Shown: positions 16,884 through 26,716, numbered from the stretch's first letter. The stretch is 64,000 nt of DNA from Pontiella desulfatans (GCF_900890425.1 NZ_CAAHFG010000001.1:2356001-2420000), one strand, 5' to 3'. The notes: generated from the sequence alone by a model not told the origin. Translations and numbers: made by a program.

Positions 16884-18398
16884 CTATTTTAAATTAATAC
16901 AAAACCCGGTCACCGGCAGATCCGGTAGGCTCTTTGGCAATTGAATCGTCAACCCCGACGCATTCCGGCTCCACTTCAGTCTATCCGGGCTCCCCATCAA
17001 TTCGATGTCCTGAATCTCCTGATCAAGCAGGCCACCGCTCGCCAGCGTCTTGATCATGATGTCCTTTGTTGGCGGTGCCAGCACAAATGCGTAGAGGGTG
17101 CCGTCCTTCGTCGTGAAACGGATATCCTGCGGCGTGAAGTCCTTGTTATTTTCACCCTGTCGGCCGTCCTTAATTTCTGTCGGCCCTTCGCCGAACGTTT
17201 TCCACGGTCTGGAACCATAGATGCCTTCACCGTTAATCCGCATAAAATCGCCGAAAGCAGCCACATAGGCCGTCTGATTTTCCGGAATAGTGCCATCGCC
17301 TCGCAGTGCCAGGTTAATCATGACCACGCCGTTTTTACTGATCGCGTCGACGGCATTCGCGACCATCACCGGAATACTCATCCGGTTCTGCGCCCCTTTA
17401 CGATAGAACCAGCCGCCAGAAACATCCGTCGCCCACATCCAGGGCTGCGGTTTGATTTCAGCGGCACCGCCACGTTCCACGTTCGGGGTAAACGCCCGTT
17501 TATCCGCCCCCCCTTTAGCCGAGAACACCACCGTCTGCTTGCCGTCATTGGCCGCCCGGTCGCGGTTCAGATAAGAGGAAAACAGTTTGAGGCCCAGCGA
17601 CTTCCCCGTCTTTTCATTCGGGTACGGACAGTCATTGTTAAACCAATCCGGATCATACTTTTCGATAATTTCCCAACAGCGGTCATACCAGTGCTGATTC
17701 CAGTCATCGGAATTTCTGTAGCCCTTCGGATCAAATTCCATGTTAAACAGCTTCGCTTCCAGCGTGCCCGGCGTCTGATATGGACGGGCGGTGGCAAAGA
17801 AACCGGGCGACCAATACAGGTGGGTGGAAATGCCGAACTTAAGCCCATGGGTATACGCCGCGCTTTTCCACTCTTTGAGCGTGTCGCGCTTCGGTCCCAT
17901 ATCAACGGAGTTCCAGGGATGGGAAGAATCATACATATCAAAATTATCGTGGTGGCAAGCCACCGGCATAATAAAGCGCGCGCCATTGTCTTTGCAGAAT
18001 TTTACCAGGGCATCGGGGTCCCATTTTTCCGCTTTAAAAAGCGGAACCAGATCCTCATAACCGAACTCTTCAACAGGGCCATAACGTTTTTCATGAAACG
18101 CCTTCAGCTCCTCATTCATCTTGGCCTGCCCGGTAGACTGCCCCTCCGAGGCCCCATACATGCGTCGGCCATAATGAGAGCCGTCATTAGGCCTGTTTTC
18201 GTCAGCCGCCGACGGAATTCCCCAGTGCATCCAGACCCCGAACTTTCCATCCTGAAACCAGTCCGGCACCTGATAGTTTTCCGCCATCGACTCCCATGTT
18301 GGTTCGATTGCACTCACCACAGGCGGTTCAATTTGCGCCAGCGATGCAGCGCAGGCCAGTAGCCCGAACCCTGCACATATCGTTTGTTTGATCTTCAT
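16884..18398 (-). CDS. Secreted GH29 alpha-L-fucosidase
   Basis: 504 residues with a signal peptide ending near SLA. The GH29 catalytic domain covers about 30-380: WFQDGKFGVWMHWGI, YGPVEEFGYEDLVPLFKAEK, ARFIMPVACHHDNFDMYDS and DPDWFNNDCPY, where an Asp near 249 is the candidate nucleophile. A C-terminal beta-sandwich (about 400-504) follows. GAGGGAAA precedes the ATG. It hydrolyses terminal alpha-L-fucose with retention. Together with the adjacent sulfatase and the GH95 enzyme at 31392 it is the main argument for a fucose-containing substrate. Confidence 0.93.
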   Translation of the reverse strand: MKIKQTICAGFGLLACAASLAQIEPPVVSAIEPTWESMAENYQVPDWFQDGKFGVWMHWGIPSAADENRPNDGSHYGRRMYGASEGQSTGQAKMNEELKAFHEKRYGPVEEFGYEDLVPLFKAEKWDPDALVKFCKDNGARFIMPVACHHDNFDMYDSSHPWNSVDMGPKRDTLKEWKSAAYTHGLKFGISTHLYWSPGFFATARPYQTPGTLEAKLFNMEFDPKGYRNSDDWNQHWYDRCWEIIEKYDPDWFNNDCPYPNEKTGKSLGLKLFSSYLNRDRAANDGKQTVVFSAKGGADKRAFTPNVERGGAAEIKPQPWMWATDVSGGWFYRKGAQNRMSIPVMVANAVDAISKNGVVMINLALRGDGTIPENQTAYVAAFGDFMRINGEGIYGSRPWKTFGEGPTEIKDGRQGENNKDFTPQDIRFTTKDGTLYAFVLAPPTKDIMIKTLASGGLLDQEIQDIELMGSPDRLKWSRNASGLTIQLPKSLPDLPVTGFCINLK

Positions 18399-18474
18399 AT
18401 TCTATTTCCCTCTTGCACATTGTGTATTCTTTGACCGGCCGGAAAGCGGCGACGAGCCGCCGCACTCAAATTTT

Positions 18475-21400
18475 TTATTCGAGGCCGACCGTAAGCTTGT
18501 AGAAGCCCGCAGGGGCACTGACATGGTTGGTATCGGAAAATAAACCGTCCACGACATTGCTTTCAATGAGTGAAAATCCATCGACCAGGTTGCTCGACCA
18601 ATAGACGTTGTAGACGCGGCCGCTGGCGGCGGTCCATTCAAACGTGTTGCCTGCTCCAGCGGTGAAGTTTGATACAGCAAACGTGTCGAACACGCTGGGA
18701 TTGAGCCCGGCGATATACTCTTCGTAGTTCGTATACGCATCCCCATCCGGATTGGCACTTTCTGTGGCGTTCGTACCGCTCAGGCCGAAATCACTCATCC
18801 ATTCTGCAAAACCGTCGACTGCCTGAACGCTTCCGTAAAGCTTCACATTATCGAGTCCGAACCCGCCAAAACCGCCGACGGTAGAGTCCATTACAATCGA
18901 TACCGTCAGGGTGGTTCCTGTTCCTTCGACCGATAGGGTATACGTTTGAAATTCATCGGTTAAATGAGGAGCCGCCACGCCGTTGGTTAAAACAGATGCA
19001 CTGCGGTTCCGATCCAACACCGTTCCATTATCCAATGTTTCGTTCCAGTTCACACCCGATGAGCCGACTTCAAAAACGGTTTGCGTTGCACCACCGTCTA
19101 TCAAACAGAAAACCGATGTATTCTTATCGGCAATATCGCCGGAACAGGCCCAGTCCATTTCGAGCGTCAGATCTTCCGCCCCGGAGATATCAAACGTATA
19201 AACGAGCGTTCGTGCGCCTCCCGCTCGATACATGCCGAAGACGTTGTCCGTTTTATTGGTGCCGAGGAAGCCCCATGTATCTGCCGAATCCAGCGCCACT
19301 ACACCGCCGGCCGCCACAGAGGTATCGATCAGCTCGTCGGTTGTGACGGTTGCGCGGTTAACGATCTGCCAGAGTATGTTGTCGCTATTAATGCCGTTGT
19401 TGATAGTTCGGCTCTCATACAGGCTGTCGCCATCAAAATCATCCTCTCCAATCAGACTATTCTCGCCTTCATCACTCCAGGTCAGCACGGCCTCGTCGGT
19501 TTCGACGTTGAGCCAAACATCTACATGCTCAAACGAACGGGTATAAATATACCCATTCTTGACCGGAGGACCCAATGGCGGCCCTAAGGGGCGGGTCAAC
19601 TCACCCACATAGTCCGTGGGATCCCAGATGAATTCCGGATATTTTTCGGTATTCTGATCGGGTTGATAACGGAAATACGAATATTTCTCGGCAATGATTA
19701 AATAATACGCCATTTCCACCGTAACCTTCTCTCGAATGAGTTCCAGCAACTCGTTTTCACGGCCCGCTGCGATCTCATCATCGATATAGGAATTATCCAA
19801 ACGGTCGTGTAGGGCCGGCATAAGAATTTTCCCTTTCAAGGCCGCTTCCCGCATCAGCTGAATACTCACACACTTGGCATCCGCTTCGGACTGAATGACC
19901 GGACTATCGTTATAGGGCAAGTGCCAACGCTCAACATAGGAACCTGATAAAATCTGCATCAATCCACGGCTCCCCCCCTCCCGTTCATTCCGTATGGTAT
20001 TACCGATGATCAAATCACCGGGTGAAGCTTGATCCCATAAGTCATAATAGGATTTTTCGGATCCGGTGACGGGGGACTGGAATTGCCCATCTTCACCAAG
20101 ATAGGGATAGTTGCCCCCCGCTTTATCAATAAAGACTCCATCGATCTCAGGTTGAGCGGCCATCTCCACCGCCAGATCCACCCACCATTCACTCATCTCG
20201 GGGTAGTCATGATTGTAGGAATAATAGGCTCGAATCATGTCATAAACCCGGTCTCCATTTTCATCGAGGGTATATTTATTCCACTCGGCGGCATTGTAGA
20301 ATGCATCGGCATTATACATCTGAAAATTAATCCCGGTGTTGACATACCAGAGCGTTTTAATGTCGGGGTTGAACGACTTCAACAAAGCGGCATCCGCGAT
20401 GGTCTCATCCTCGCTTTCAAATCCCCCCATCGAAAGAACATCATGATGCGCGGCCATGGTTTGCGCCGCATTGGAACTGAGGGTGCCATTTGCAGAGGCC
20501 CAACGCGGAACAATATCCCAGGAAAATTCCGGATAGTTCAAATAATTCGTTTCAGCCGGATAGTCCGTTTGGCATTGAGCTCCAATGGGATAGCTTGAAT
20601 AATCCTCAACATCCCCATTCATTCCATCCGGTCGTTCAGAAACGACGAATTTCAGGATGATTTTTTCCGCGGCCACCTGGGTATTTCCGGCTGATGTAAT
20701 CACCAGTTCATCCGTGGAAGGAACGGCATATTCTACTTCAAAATTCGAGGTGTACGACGGCAGATTAACCCCTACACCGGCGATCAGTTTATGACTATGG
20801 CCCCCTTTTTCCGCCAGTCCAAACCCCTGAAATCCTTCAAAGACATTCCCACTCGAACCCGCCGAAACCTGAATGTTTTCCACACTGAACCGCAATGATT
20901 CCCCGGCATCCAGATCACCGTCGCTTCCGACCCCCCATTCATTATCATCAACCACCGGCAAGGCCGATGCGCCTAACGCCGAGACCGAGGAGGATGCTTC
21001 GTTCGTGCTGTAGGCATACGTGGTGCCGGTAAACCCTTCCACCCGCAGATCAAAATCGATGATGTCGTTAAATCCATCTCCATCAAAATCGGACCCGGCC
21101 CATTGAACGGAATAGAGCAGATCATCGCCGTCCACCGCTGAGGTGTACGAAAGCGCTGACGAGGTGAGATCCCGAATAATCCGCCCCGTGTTCACGGTCA
21201 GGCCACCCCCCGGATTATTGACATCGCTATTCGCCGCAAACCACAATGAACTTACCTGTCCCTGCGGTTCATCAACCACCGTAAGGTTCAGACTGTCGCC
21301 ATCCACACTCAGCGTTCCGCCGCCCAGCCCTGTGATGGTGATGTCCGCCGGATTGAATGCACCGCTGATGGCCCCGAATCGAATCAGCTCAATAACATTT

Positions 21401-22044
21401 CCTCCAATCGAATAGCCTCTTAAATCAATCTCCAGCGTCGCACCGTCAGCAATCGTCAACAGATCGGAGACCACAATGGGACTGGTGCCATACGTGTCGA
21501 AATCGAACCGCAAGCTGGCATTCGTCGTTAAGGTCATCTGTCTCGTGTCCAGCGATCCCTCCGAAGATTCAATCGATAAAACACCTCGATTAACATAGAG
21601 CTCCTCGGCCACAGTCAATGCACCACCGATCATCCTATAGGAAGAATCCGACAGCGCAGCAGCATCATCCCCAATCCGGAGATCATTCGACAGCGTGACA
21701 TCTGCAGTCTGGATCACATGCCCCCCGCCGGAACCGGCAGTTGACCCCAGCAGCAGATCAACACCGCGGCTCAGCTCACGGCTGATTCGCAGCTGAGCTT
21801 CGTCATTCAGGGTAACCGAAAATGAATTGGTGGTTTCAATCGGCGTGCAGATCACCACATCATCATGATTTCCCGATAAGATTGCCGTATCGACGGACGA
21901 TGATCCCGGCACCACGCCGGCACCCCAATTTTCTGCAATCGACCAATTACGATCAACCGCTCCCGTCCACTCCACGCTGGCCGCCTCCGCTGTAAATCCC
22001 AATAGTGAGAGTCCTCCCATTACGACTATGCTTTTAATCCTCAT
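18475..22044 (-). CDS. Large secreted multidomain protein with putative glycoside hydrolase barrel
   Basis: 1189 residues. In order: signal peptide (1-21); beta-strand module (about 22-250, NWSIAENWGAGVVPGSSS); an uncharacterised domain (about 258-475, with SDFDGDGFNDIIDFDLRV, ESLRFSVENIQVS, GGHSHKLIAG) shared with the next two upstream genes; a probable TIM barrel (about 495-860, IKTLWYVNTGINFQMY, EIDGVFIDKAGGNYPYL) resembling hypothetical glycoside hydrolases such as the GHL15 group; a beta-sandwich (about 870-1070); and a calcium-loop-like stretch NPDGDAYTNYEEYIAGLNP leading into the C-terminal W/Y/S-N-L module that ends FYKLTVGLE. The Asp of FIDK is a candidate catalytic residue. The barrel assignment is tentative. 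Confidence 0.8.
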   Translation of the reverse strand: MRIKSIVVMGGLSLLGFTAEAASVEWTGAVDRNWSIAENWGAGVVPGSSSVDTAILSGNHDDVVICTPIETTNSFSVTLNDEAQLRISRELSRGVDLLLGSTAGSGGGHVIQTADVTLSNDLRIGDDAAALSDSSYRMIGGALTVAEELYVNRGVLSIESSEGSLDTRQMTLTTNASLRFDFDTYGTSPIVVSDLLTIADGATLEIDLRGYSIGGNVIELIRFGAISGAFNPADITITGLGGGTLSVDGDSLNLTVVDEPQGQVSSLWFAANSDVNNPGGGLTVNTGRIIRDLTSSALSYTSAVDGDDLLYSVQWAGSDFDGDGFNDIIDFDLRVEGFTGTTYAYSTNEASSSVSALGASALPVVDDNEWGVGSDGDLDAGESLRFSVENIQVSAGSSGNVFEGFQGFGLAEKGGHSHKLIAGVGVNLPSYTSNFEVEYAVPSTDELVITSAGNTQVAAEKIILKFVVSERPDGMNGDVEDYSSYPIGAQCQTDYPAETNYLNYPEFSWDIVPRWASANGTLSSNAAQTMAAHHDVLSMGGFESEDETIADAALLKSFNPDIKTLWYVNTGINFQMYNADAFYNAAEWNKYTLDENGDRVYDMIRAYYSYNHDYPEMSEWWVDLAVEMAAQPEIDGVFIDKAGGNYPYLGEDGQFQSPVTGSEKSYYDLWDQASPGDLIIGNTIRNEREGGSRGLMQILSGSYVERWHLPYNDSPVIQSEADAKCVSIQLMREAALKGKILMPALHDRLDNSYIDDEIAAGRENELLELIREKVTVEMAYYLIIAEKYSYFRYQPDQNTEKYPEFIWDPTDYVGELTRPLGPPLGPPVKNGYIYTRSFEHVDVWLNVETDEAVLTWSDEGENSLIGEDDFDGDSLYESRTINNGINSDNILWQIVNRATVTTDELIDTSVAAGGVVALDSADTWGFLGTNKTDNVFGMYRAGGARTLVYTFDISGAEDLTLEMDWACSGDIADKNTSVFCLIDGGATQTVFEVGSSGVNWNETLDNGTVLDRNRSASVLTNGVAAPHLTDEFQTYTLSVEGTGTTLTVSIVMDSTVGGFGGFGLDNVKLYGSVQAVDGFAEWMSDFGLSGTNATESANPDGDAYTNYEEYIAGLNPSVFDTFAVSNFTAGAGNTFEWTAASGRVYNVYWSSNLVDGFSLIESNVVDGLFSDTNHVSAPAGFYKLTVGLE

Positions 22045-22132
22045 CTATTCGCCTCTTTAGTTCCTTGCATTCTCACTTACCATTTTGCGTGTAAAAACAA
22101 ACCACCCTCAACCCGTTCTGAATCAATATGAT

Positions 22133-22214
22133 AACCGCGAAAGAACACAAGGAACGCAAAAGCGGGACGCATGGAGTTTGTTTGTCTTTGCGTTCTCTGC
22201 GTTCCTTCGCGGTT
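22133..22214. repeat. 82-bp palindromic intergenic repeat
   Basis: It begins AACCGCGAA and ends TTCGCGGTT, with inner inverted blocks GGAACGCAAA and TTTGCGTTC. Repeats of this kind (ACCGCGAA..GAACGC) occur between genes in many bacterial phyla. The 22045-22341 gap between the multidomain protein gene and the PEP-CTERM gene holds this repeat. It also has a weak CCGG-GTTG-CCGG-TTTTTT stem (22313-22331, minus strand) that could terminate the PEP-CTERM transcript, and I saw no gene there. Confidence 0.7.
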
Positions 22215-22869
22215 TCAATCATCTGCTGCGAAGCCACATTGGACGTTTCGACCAACACAGCACAAGCCCCTCCCTTTCTGTATAGAATAGGAGGAGATCT
22301 GTATTCATATGCAAAAAACCGGCAACCCGGGGGAATGCGATTTACATGCTAAGTCGACGTCGGACAAAAATAATGCCTCCGCCAAAGGCCACGACCAGTC
22401 CCAGCGTTGCCGGTTCCGGGATTACTGTGAAAGTACCGGAAAGGTTGCGGTTACGCTCAGAAGCTTGTGCCGTCAAAACCAGTACATCCTGAGCAGAACT
22501 GAAAGTATAAGTCTCTTGGGCTGTAGTAAACTCCGTCGTGTCAGCACCCGTGCCCAGATAGTACGTTCCGGCGGTCAACCACAATTTAGTAAACCCATCG
22601 AATGTTGCTTCATAATTCGCATCGGAGAGCACAATATTATCAACACTGAATTGAATACTCTCATTTGCCGCCCATGTGGTGGAACCCGCACCGACATTAA
22701 ATTCGGTACCATCGTACGCGGCCATCACTTGAGTTCCCGGCGTAACTTGCTCGGAAGCCACGGTGCTGGTCTCAAAAGCCGAAAATACGACATCCCAGCT
22801 CATCGTATCAGCAGAGTCACCCTCTCCATCCAGATCGAGATTGGTGAGTTCATAGGAATAAACCAAATT

Positions 22870-24326
22870 CACATTCATCCCATAGGTGGTGCTGACGGAG
22901 AGTAAAACCCCGTTTTTGTTAAGGTTTCTGATGTCCGATTCATTTAGTCAATTCCGATTTTTTGTTGAAGGTTAACCATGGTTCCGCGCTTTGTGCATAT
23001 GGCTGTCCCACAGCTCTTAGACAAACCCCGGCAGATACGCCTGTTCCGGCGCACCCCGTATGCGGCCGGGCGGTTTGGCTGTCCCATAGGAATCCAGCAA
23101 GGCGGGCAGGTTCCACCGGCGCCAAAGCACCGCGCGCACAACAGTGAACTGCCGCTTGAAGCTGTGCTCCCATCCGTGCATGAACGCGAGGCAGCGCATC
23201 AGCAGGTGGACCAGCAGCCCCATCCAGATCTGCCAGCGCACGGCGTTGGCGCTGTAGCCCAGGAAGTCGGAGAGTTGGAGCGTCTGCTTGATCTCCTTGA
23301 AGAACACCTCGATGTCCCAGCGGCAACGGTAGAGTTCGGCGACCGTCCACGCGCTCCACTCCAGGTGATTGGTGATGAAGGCGATTTCGACATCCTTGCC
23401 GTTAATCTCGACCAGCGCCACGACCCGGCGCAACTCGCACGGATAGGCTTTCTTCGATGCTTCGACCACCATCTCGATGACCTCGTCGCGCAGGATGCGC
23501 TTGTGCCCGGTGGTTTCGAGGGTGCGCACCACCTTGTACTGCATGTTGTCCTTCGCCCGGCCAACCCACCAGACACCGCGCACCGTCAGCTCGAAAAGAT
23601 GCTTGAACTTGTTGTAGGCCTTGTCGAACACGGCGATTTCACCGGGTTTGAGCTCGGCGCACAGGCTTTGGGTCATCGTGCTGTCATGGTGCTTCGCCGT
23701 GTCGATGATGGCGCACCGGGGCAGGAAGCTTTGCAGGTCGAGGCGCAGGTGGCACTTGGCCGCAGCCTTGCGGCGGCGATGCTTCGCCCAGTCCATGCAG
23801 TTGGCGACGAGCTGGATCGTGGTCGAGTCCAGCGCATGGATCGTCTTGCTGAAGCGCCGGAGGTATCCGCGCCGAACCTTGCCCTTCGCGAAGCCCGGGA
23901 CTGTATCCATCAGATGCTTCATCATGCACCAGTAGAGCTCTTCGGCCATGTCCGCGTTGCGGATCTTGTTCGCGTGGCTCAGGTTGTTACGCGACGGAGG
24001 AACCGCGCCGCGGATGGTAGAGAGCGCCGCCGCGTTCATCTGGAGCGCGTCGCACACATCGTTGAGTCCGAGTGCATGGGAGAAGTGGGCGTACAGCAAA
24101 GAAACCACATGGCTCCACGGCGTGTACGTCCGGCTTTGAATGTCCACGCCATGCTTCTGCGCAAGGCTCGACACCATGTGTCCGGGAATCAGATTGCACA
24201 ATTGTTTCAAGGTTGTATACCTATGTCCGGCTGGCTTGTGTTTATGTTGTTTTTTCATACCCTCCGAGTGGAGGATTTCAACGGCACATGCCAGCCTTTT
24301 TTTTCAATATCTATGGGATGACAATG
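22870..24326 (-). mobile_element. IS4-family insertion sequence, copy 1 (1457 bp)
   Basis: Terminal inverted repeats of about 16 bp begin CACATTCATCCCATAG at one end and CATTGTCATCCCATAG at the other. A perfect 9-bp target duplication AACCAAATT flanks it (22861-22869 and 24327-24335). It encodes one transposase on the minus strand and disrupts a PEP-CTERM gene. It is nearly identical to copy 2 at 58793 and has the same length as both other copies. Confidence 0.95.
23017..24258 (-). CDS. IS4-family transposase, copy 1
   Basis: 413 residues. The N-terminal domain (LIPGHMVSSLAQKHGVDI, YTPWSHVVSLLYAHFSHALG) is typical of IS4-family transposases. DDE residues are expected at HALDSTTI, AVFDKAYN and the Glu of YRCRWDIEVFFKEIKQTL; the last segment also holds the Y-R-E-K signature of the family. 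The frame is intact, so it may be active. The large reading frame on the opposite strand is a mirror of this gene, not a second protein. Confidence 0.95.
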   Translation of the reverse strand: MKKQHKHKPAGHRYTTLKQLCNLIPGHMVSSLAQKHGVDIQSRTYTPWSHVVSLLYAHFSHALGLNDVCDALQMNAAALSTIRGAVPPSRNNLSHANKIRNADMAEELYWCMMKHLMDTVPGFAKGKVRRGYLRRFSKTIHALDSTTIQLVANCMDWAKHRRRKAAAKCHLRLDLQSFLPRCAIIDTAKHHDSTMTQSLCAELKPGEIAVFDKAYNKFKHLFELTVRGVWWVGRAKDNMQYKVVRTLETTGHKRILRDEVIEMVVEASKKAYPCELRRVVALVEINGKDVEIAFITNHLEWSAWTVAELYRCRWDIEVFFKEIKQTLQLSDFLGYSANAVRWQIWMGLLVHLLMRCLAFMHGWEHSFKRQFTVVRAVLWRRWNLPALLDSYGTAKPPGRIRGAPEQAYLPGFV

Positions 24327-24520
24327 AACCAAATTATGTCCGTTTGTCGTAAGCGTGACGCTCTCAGCCACAGCGCCGCCATCAAACGTCACGGGGCTAT
24401 AACTGCCATTTCCGTTCAGGTTGGGCATGGATACCACAGCCGCCTGCGCCGCTCCCGCCATCAGCAACCCCATTCCCAATGTACATACCATTTTCTTCAT
24501 TTTACTTCTCCTTTTGCTTG

Positions 24521-24544
24521 CCGGGCAGGCCGAGGCCTGCCCGG
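24521..24544. terminator. Strong GC-rich hairpin between two co-directional genes
   Basis: CCGGGCAGGCC faces GGCCTGCCCGG, giving a stem of about 10 bp in the 63-bp gap between the cadherin-repeat protein gene and the PEP-CTERM gene. On the minus strand it is followed by CAAGCAAAAGG, not a T-run, so it may be a processing or attenuation site and not a full terminator. Confidence 0.45.
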
Positions 24545-24563
24545 TGTAATTTTCATTTAAATA

Positions 24564-26603
24564 TTACTCAGCCAGGTATGAACGATAGAACATCTGATCT
24601 TCCGTGATGTCGTTGGTAATGATGACTTCGCCGCCGGTGCCGAGCACGGTAGTCGTGGAGTTGCTCCACGTTCCAGTGGTCAGGCTTTCCCTCGACTGAA
24701 CCCCATAATTAAACCCGGCTTCCGTCGGCCAGCTCAGTGCAATCTGGGTTCCGCCGGACAGAATCTGATAAGAAACATCGCCGACACTCGAAGGAGGAGC
24801 CGAACTCGAGATGGAGAAGGTGAAGTCCACCGTCGAAACGCCCCAGCGAATTGTGCCACCTACAGCAGCGGTCACATAAAGCGGATTCATCGAGAAGTCG
24901 GTTACCGTTTGAGTGTCCCCGTTCCATTGATATCCATTCAATCCCGACCCCGAGCCAAGGATCATTTGGTGAGAATGGCTCGTATATTCAGCAGCCACTA
25001 TCCCGCTGAAACCAAGGAATGCCGCATCAAGCGCACCCGCCGTTCCTGTTACCGAAATGTTTTCAACGGTATAGATCAACGTATCTCCGGGATTTATGCC
25101 CTGAGAACCGGTGCCTGTAATCCATGCCAATCCAGACGGATTATTCTTATAGGTAGGGTTATCGGATGCATCACCCACCGTTTCCGAGCCGAAGGTAATG
25201 TTTGCCGAAGATGCTCCCGGTGTTGTGCTAAACGAGGTGGTTGTTCCGTTTACCGCCGAAACACGGACATCAAAGCTGAGCGTATCGTTAAGCGTGTCAC
25301 CGTCCAGATCCATATCCGTATAGCTGATTGAGTATACAAAATCCCCGCTGGCCGAAACGCCGGACACCGCCAGACCGTTGGTGGAGCCGGCAACATTAAG
25401 CAGGTTTGAAGCCGATAATGTATCCGCAGAAAGCGCGCTGAAGACCACCTCGGTGCCCAGCGGCAACACATCGATCAAAACCGTTGCAAGTTCACTGTCA
25501 AGTACACCGTCGTTGACCTTAAAGGTAAAGCTATCGGAACCGACATATCCACTGTTCGGCGTATACGTTAAAAAATTGGTATCCGTAGCCGACACCATTC
25601 CGTTGGTCGGCAGATCAACCACAGCATACGTCAGGTTGCTGCCCTCCGGATCACTGCCGGAAAGCGTAATATCAAGAGCAACATCCTGCAAGGTACTGAC
25701 GCTCTGCGGTGCTGCACTCGGGGGAATGTTCGTTACCGTTATGGTTACGGTGGCGAGCTCACTGGTATACACCCCGTCAAACACCGTAAACGTAAATTGG
25801 TCCAGGCCCTCGAAGTCGGTATCCGGTTCATACGTCAAATCCGGCGCAGTTCCGGACAGGGCGCCATTGGTCGGTGAATCAACCACCGTATACGTCAAAT
25901 TGGTAACGCCGTCCGGATCCATTCCGGTCAGCGTGATCGGCAGATCCACATTCGGCACCGTGGATACATCCTGCCCGTCTGCAATAGGAGCTACATTGGT
26001 CACCACCCCGACCACTTCGGAATGAAGCCCGAAAGAGAGGTCGCGATCCCCCCATGCAGCATCACCCGTAGGCAACGTGGCTGGATTGACCGCACGCAGC
26101 ATGGTGCCGCCGGCATAAAGGTCATCTGCGTAACTAACGGTCAGCCTGTTCTCCGGCCCCGGATCAAACCAGAACTGGAAGGCATAATCGCCGACCGGAA
26201 GGACGATATCAGCATCCAGGTTCAGCGAAAAACGGGATGCATTGGTTAATGTGATTCCAGTCAGATCGAATGTTTCCAGCAGATTCGTGGAAGTAATCAC
26301 TCCGTTGGTGCTATATTCTCCGATCCACAAATTGAGGGTGTTTGTTCCATCCGAATAGGTATGATCCCCCGCCTTGACCAAGGTCACCGCCCGGAGCGTC
26401 GTTTCATTGGTCAAACTGAAGGACTGCCCCAAGAGGACAAGATAATTTGTTGTGTAGCACCAGGCTGAGGATGTCTCCGTCGCCACATCCTGTTTAACGA
26501 TAAATGTACCGTCGGGATCAAATCCCAGGTTCTGCTGAACCGTGCCCGCCATGACACTCCCTGCCGTCAAAGCGCATAATGTAAGTGCATATCTCTTTTT
26601 CAT
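24564..26603 (-). CDS. Secreted protein with two cadherin-like repeats and the shared uncharacterised domain
   Basis: 679 residues from MKKRYALTLCAL at 26603, chosen because AGGAGG precedes it. After the signal peptide (ending near VMA) comes a beta-sandwich (about 25-200). Two cadherin/Big-type repeats follow (about 201-289 and 290-385; both contain TNGALSG or TNGMVSA and D-x-F-T-F-x-V-x-D-G). Next is the uncharacterised domain (about 386-600; YTDMDLDGDTLNDTLSFDVRV, YTVENISV, SHSHQMILGSG) and a C-terminal W/Y/S-x-x-L module ending MFYRSYLAE. No enzyme domain is seen; it is probably adhesive or glycan-binding at the surface. It is first in the minus-strand run and diverges from the sensor kinase. 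Confidence 0.85.
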   Translation of the reverse strand: MKKRYALTLCALTAGSVMAGTVQQNLGFDPDGTFIVKQDVATETSSAWCYTTNYLVLLGQSFSLTNETTLRAVTLVKAGDHTYSDGTNTLNLWIGEYSTNGVITSTNLLETFDLTGITLTNASRFSLNLDADIVLPVGDYAFQFWFDPGPENRLTVSYADDLYAGGTMLRAVNPATLPTGDAAWGDRDLSFGLHSEVVGVVTNVAPIADGQDVSTVPNVDLPITLTGMDPDGVTNLTYTVVDSPTNGALSGTAPDLTYEPDTDFEGLDQFTFTVFDGVYTSELATVTITVTNIPPSAAPQSVSTLQDVALDITLSGSDPEGSNLTYAVVDLPTNGMVSATDTNFLTYTPNSGYVGSDSFTFKVNDGVLDSELATVLIDVLPLGTEVVFSALSADTLSASNLLNVAGSTNGLAVSGVSASGDFVYSISYTDMDLDGDTLNDTLSFDVRVSAVNGTTTSFSTTPGASSANITFGSETVGDASDNPTYKNNPSGLAWITGTGSQGINPGDTLIYTVENISVTGTAGALDAAFLGFSGIVAAEYTSHSHQMILGSGSGLNGYQWNGDTQTVTDFSMNPLYVTAAVGGTIRWGVSTVDFTFSISSSAPPSSVGDVSYQILSGGTQIALSWPTEAGFNYGVQSRESLTTGTWSNSTTTVLGTGGEVIITNDITEDQMFYRSYLAE

Positions 26604-26696
26604 TTTTCCTCCTGCGTTTATATATGAACGTTTAAGCGGGGCGGCCCACGCCTTCCCTGATTCAAGGTCTAAACTAGATCCAAAAAAAATCCTGCA

Positions 26697-26716
26697 CATC
26701 GCTATTTTCAGCGATG
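26697..26716. promoter_or_regulatory. Inverted repeat in divergent promoter region (operator candidate)
   Basis: CATCGCT-attttc-AGCGATG is a 7-bp inverted repeat about 94 bp upstream of the cadherin-repeat protein gene and about 124 bp upstream of the sensor kinase gene. A 236-bp intergenic region between divergent genes is a plausible place for the NarL-type regulator to bind. No other clear signal was seen there. Confidence 0.3.

Larger units (their letters stand above)
22342..24500 (-). pseudogene. PEP-CTERM protein gene interrupted by an IS4-family element
   Basis: The 5' part (24500-24327) starts MKKMVCTLGMGLLMAGAAQA with AAGGAG upstream, and runs to TTNGHNLV. The 3' part (22869-22342) continues in the same frame with NLVYSYELTNLDLDGEGDS. 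Removing the 1457-bp IS and one copy of the 9-bp duplication gives a continuous 230-residue protein. It ends with VIPEPATLGL, a hydrophobic segment and RRRLSM, the PEP-CTERM sorting signal cleaved by exosortases. Its body is the same uncharacterised domain as in the two flanking large proteins. No exosortase gene is in the window. Confidence 0.9.

Noticed and set aside
22978-24321. Long reading frame (447 codons) opposite the transposase, repeated at the other IS copies
   Set aside because: It lies fully antisense to an intact IS4 transposase with clear catalytic motifs, and its translation shows no known domain. It is a by-product of GC-rich codon use.
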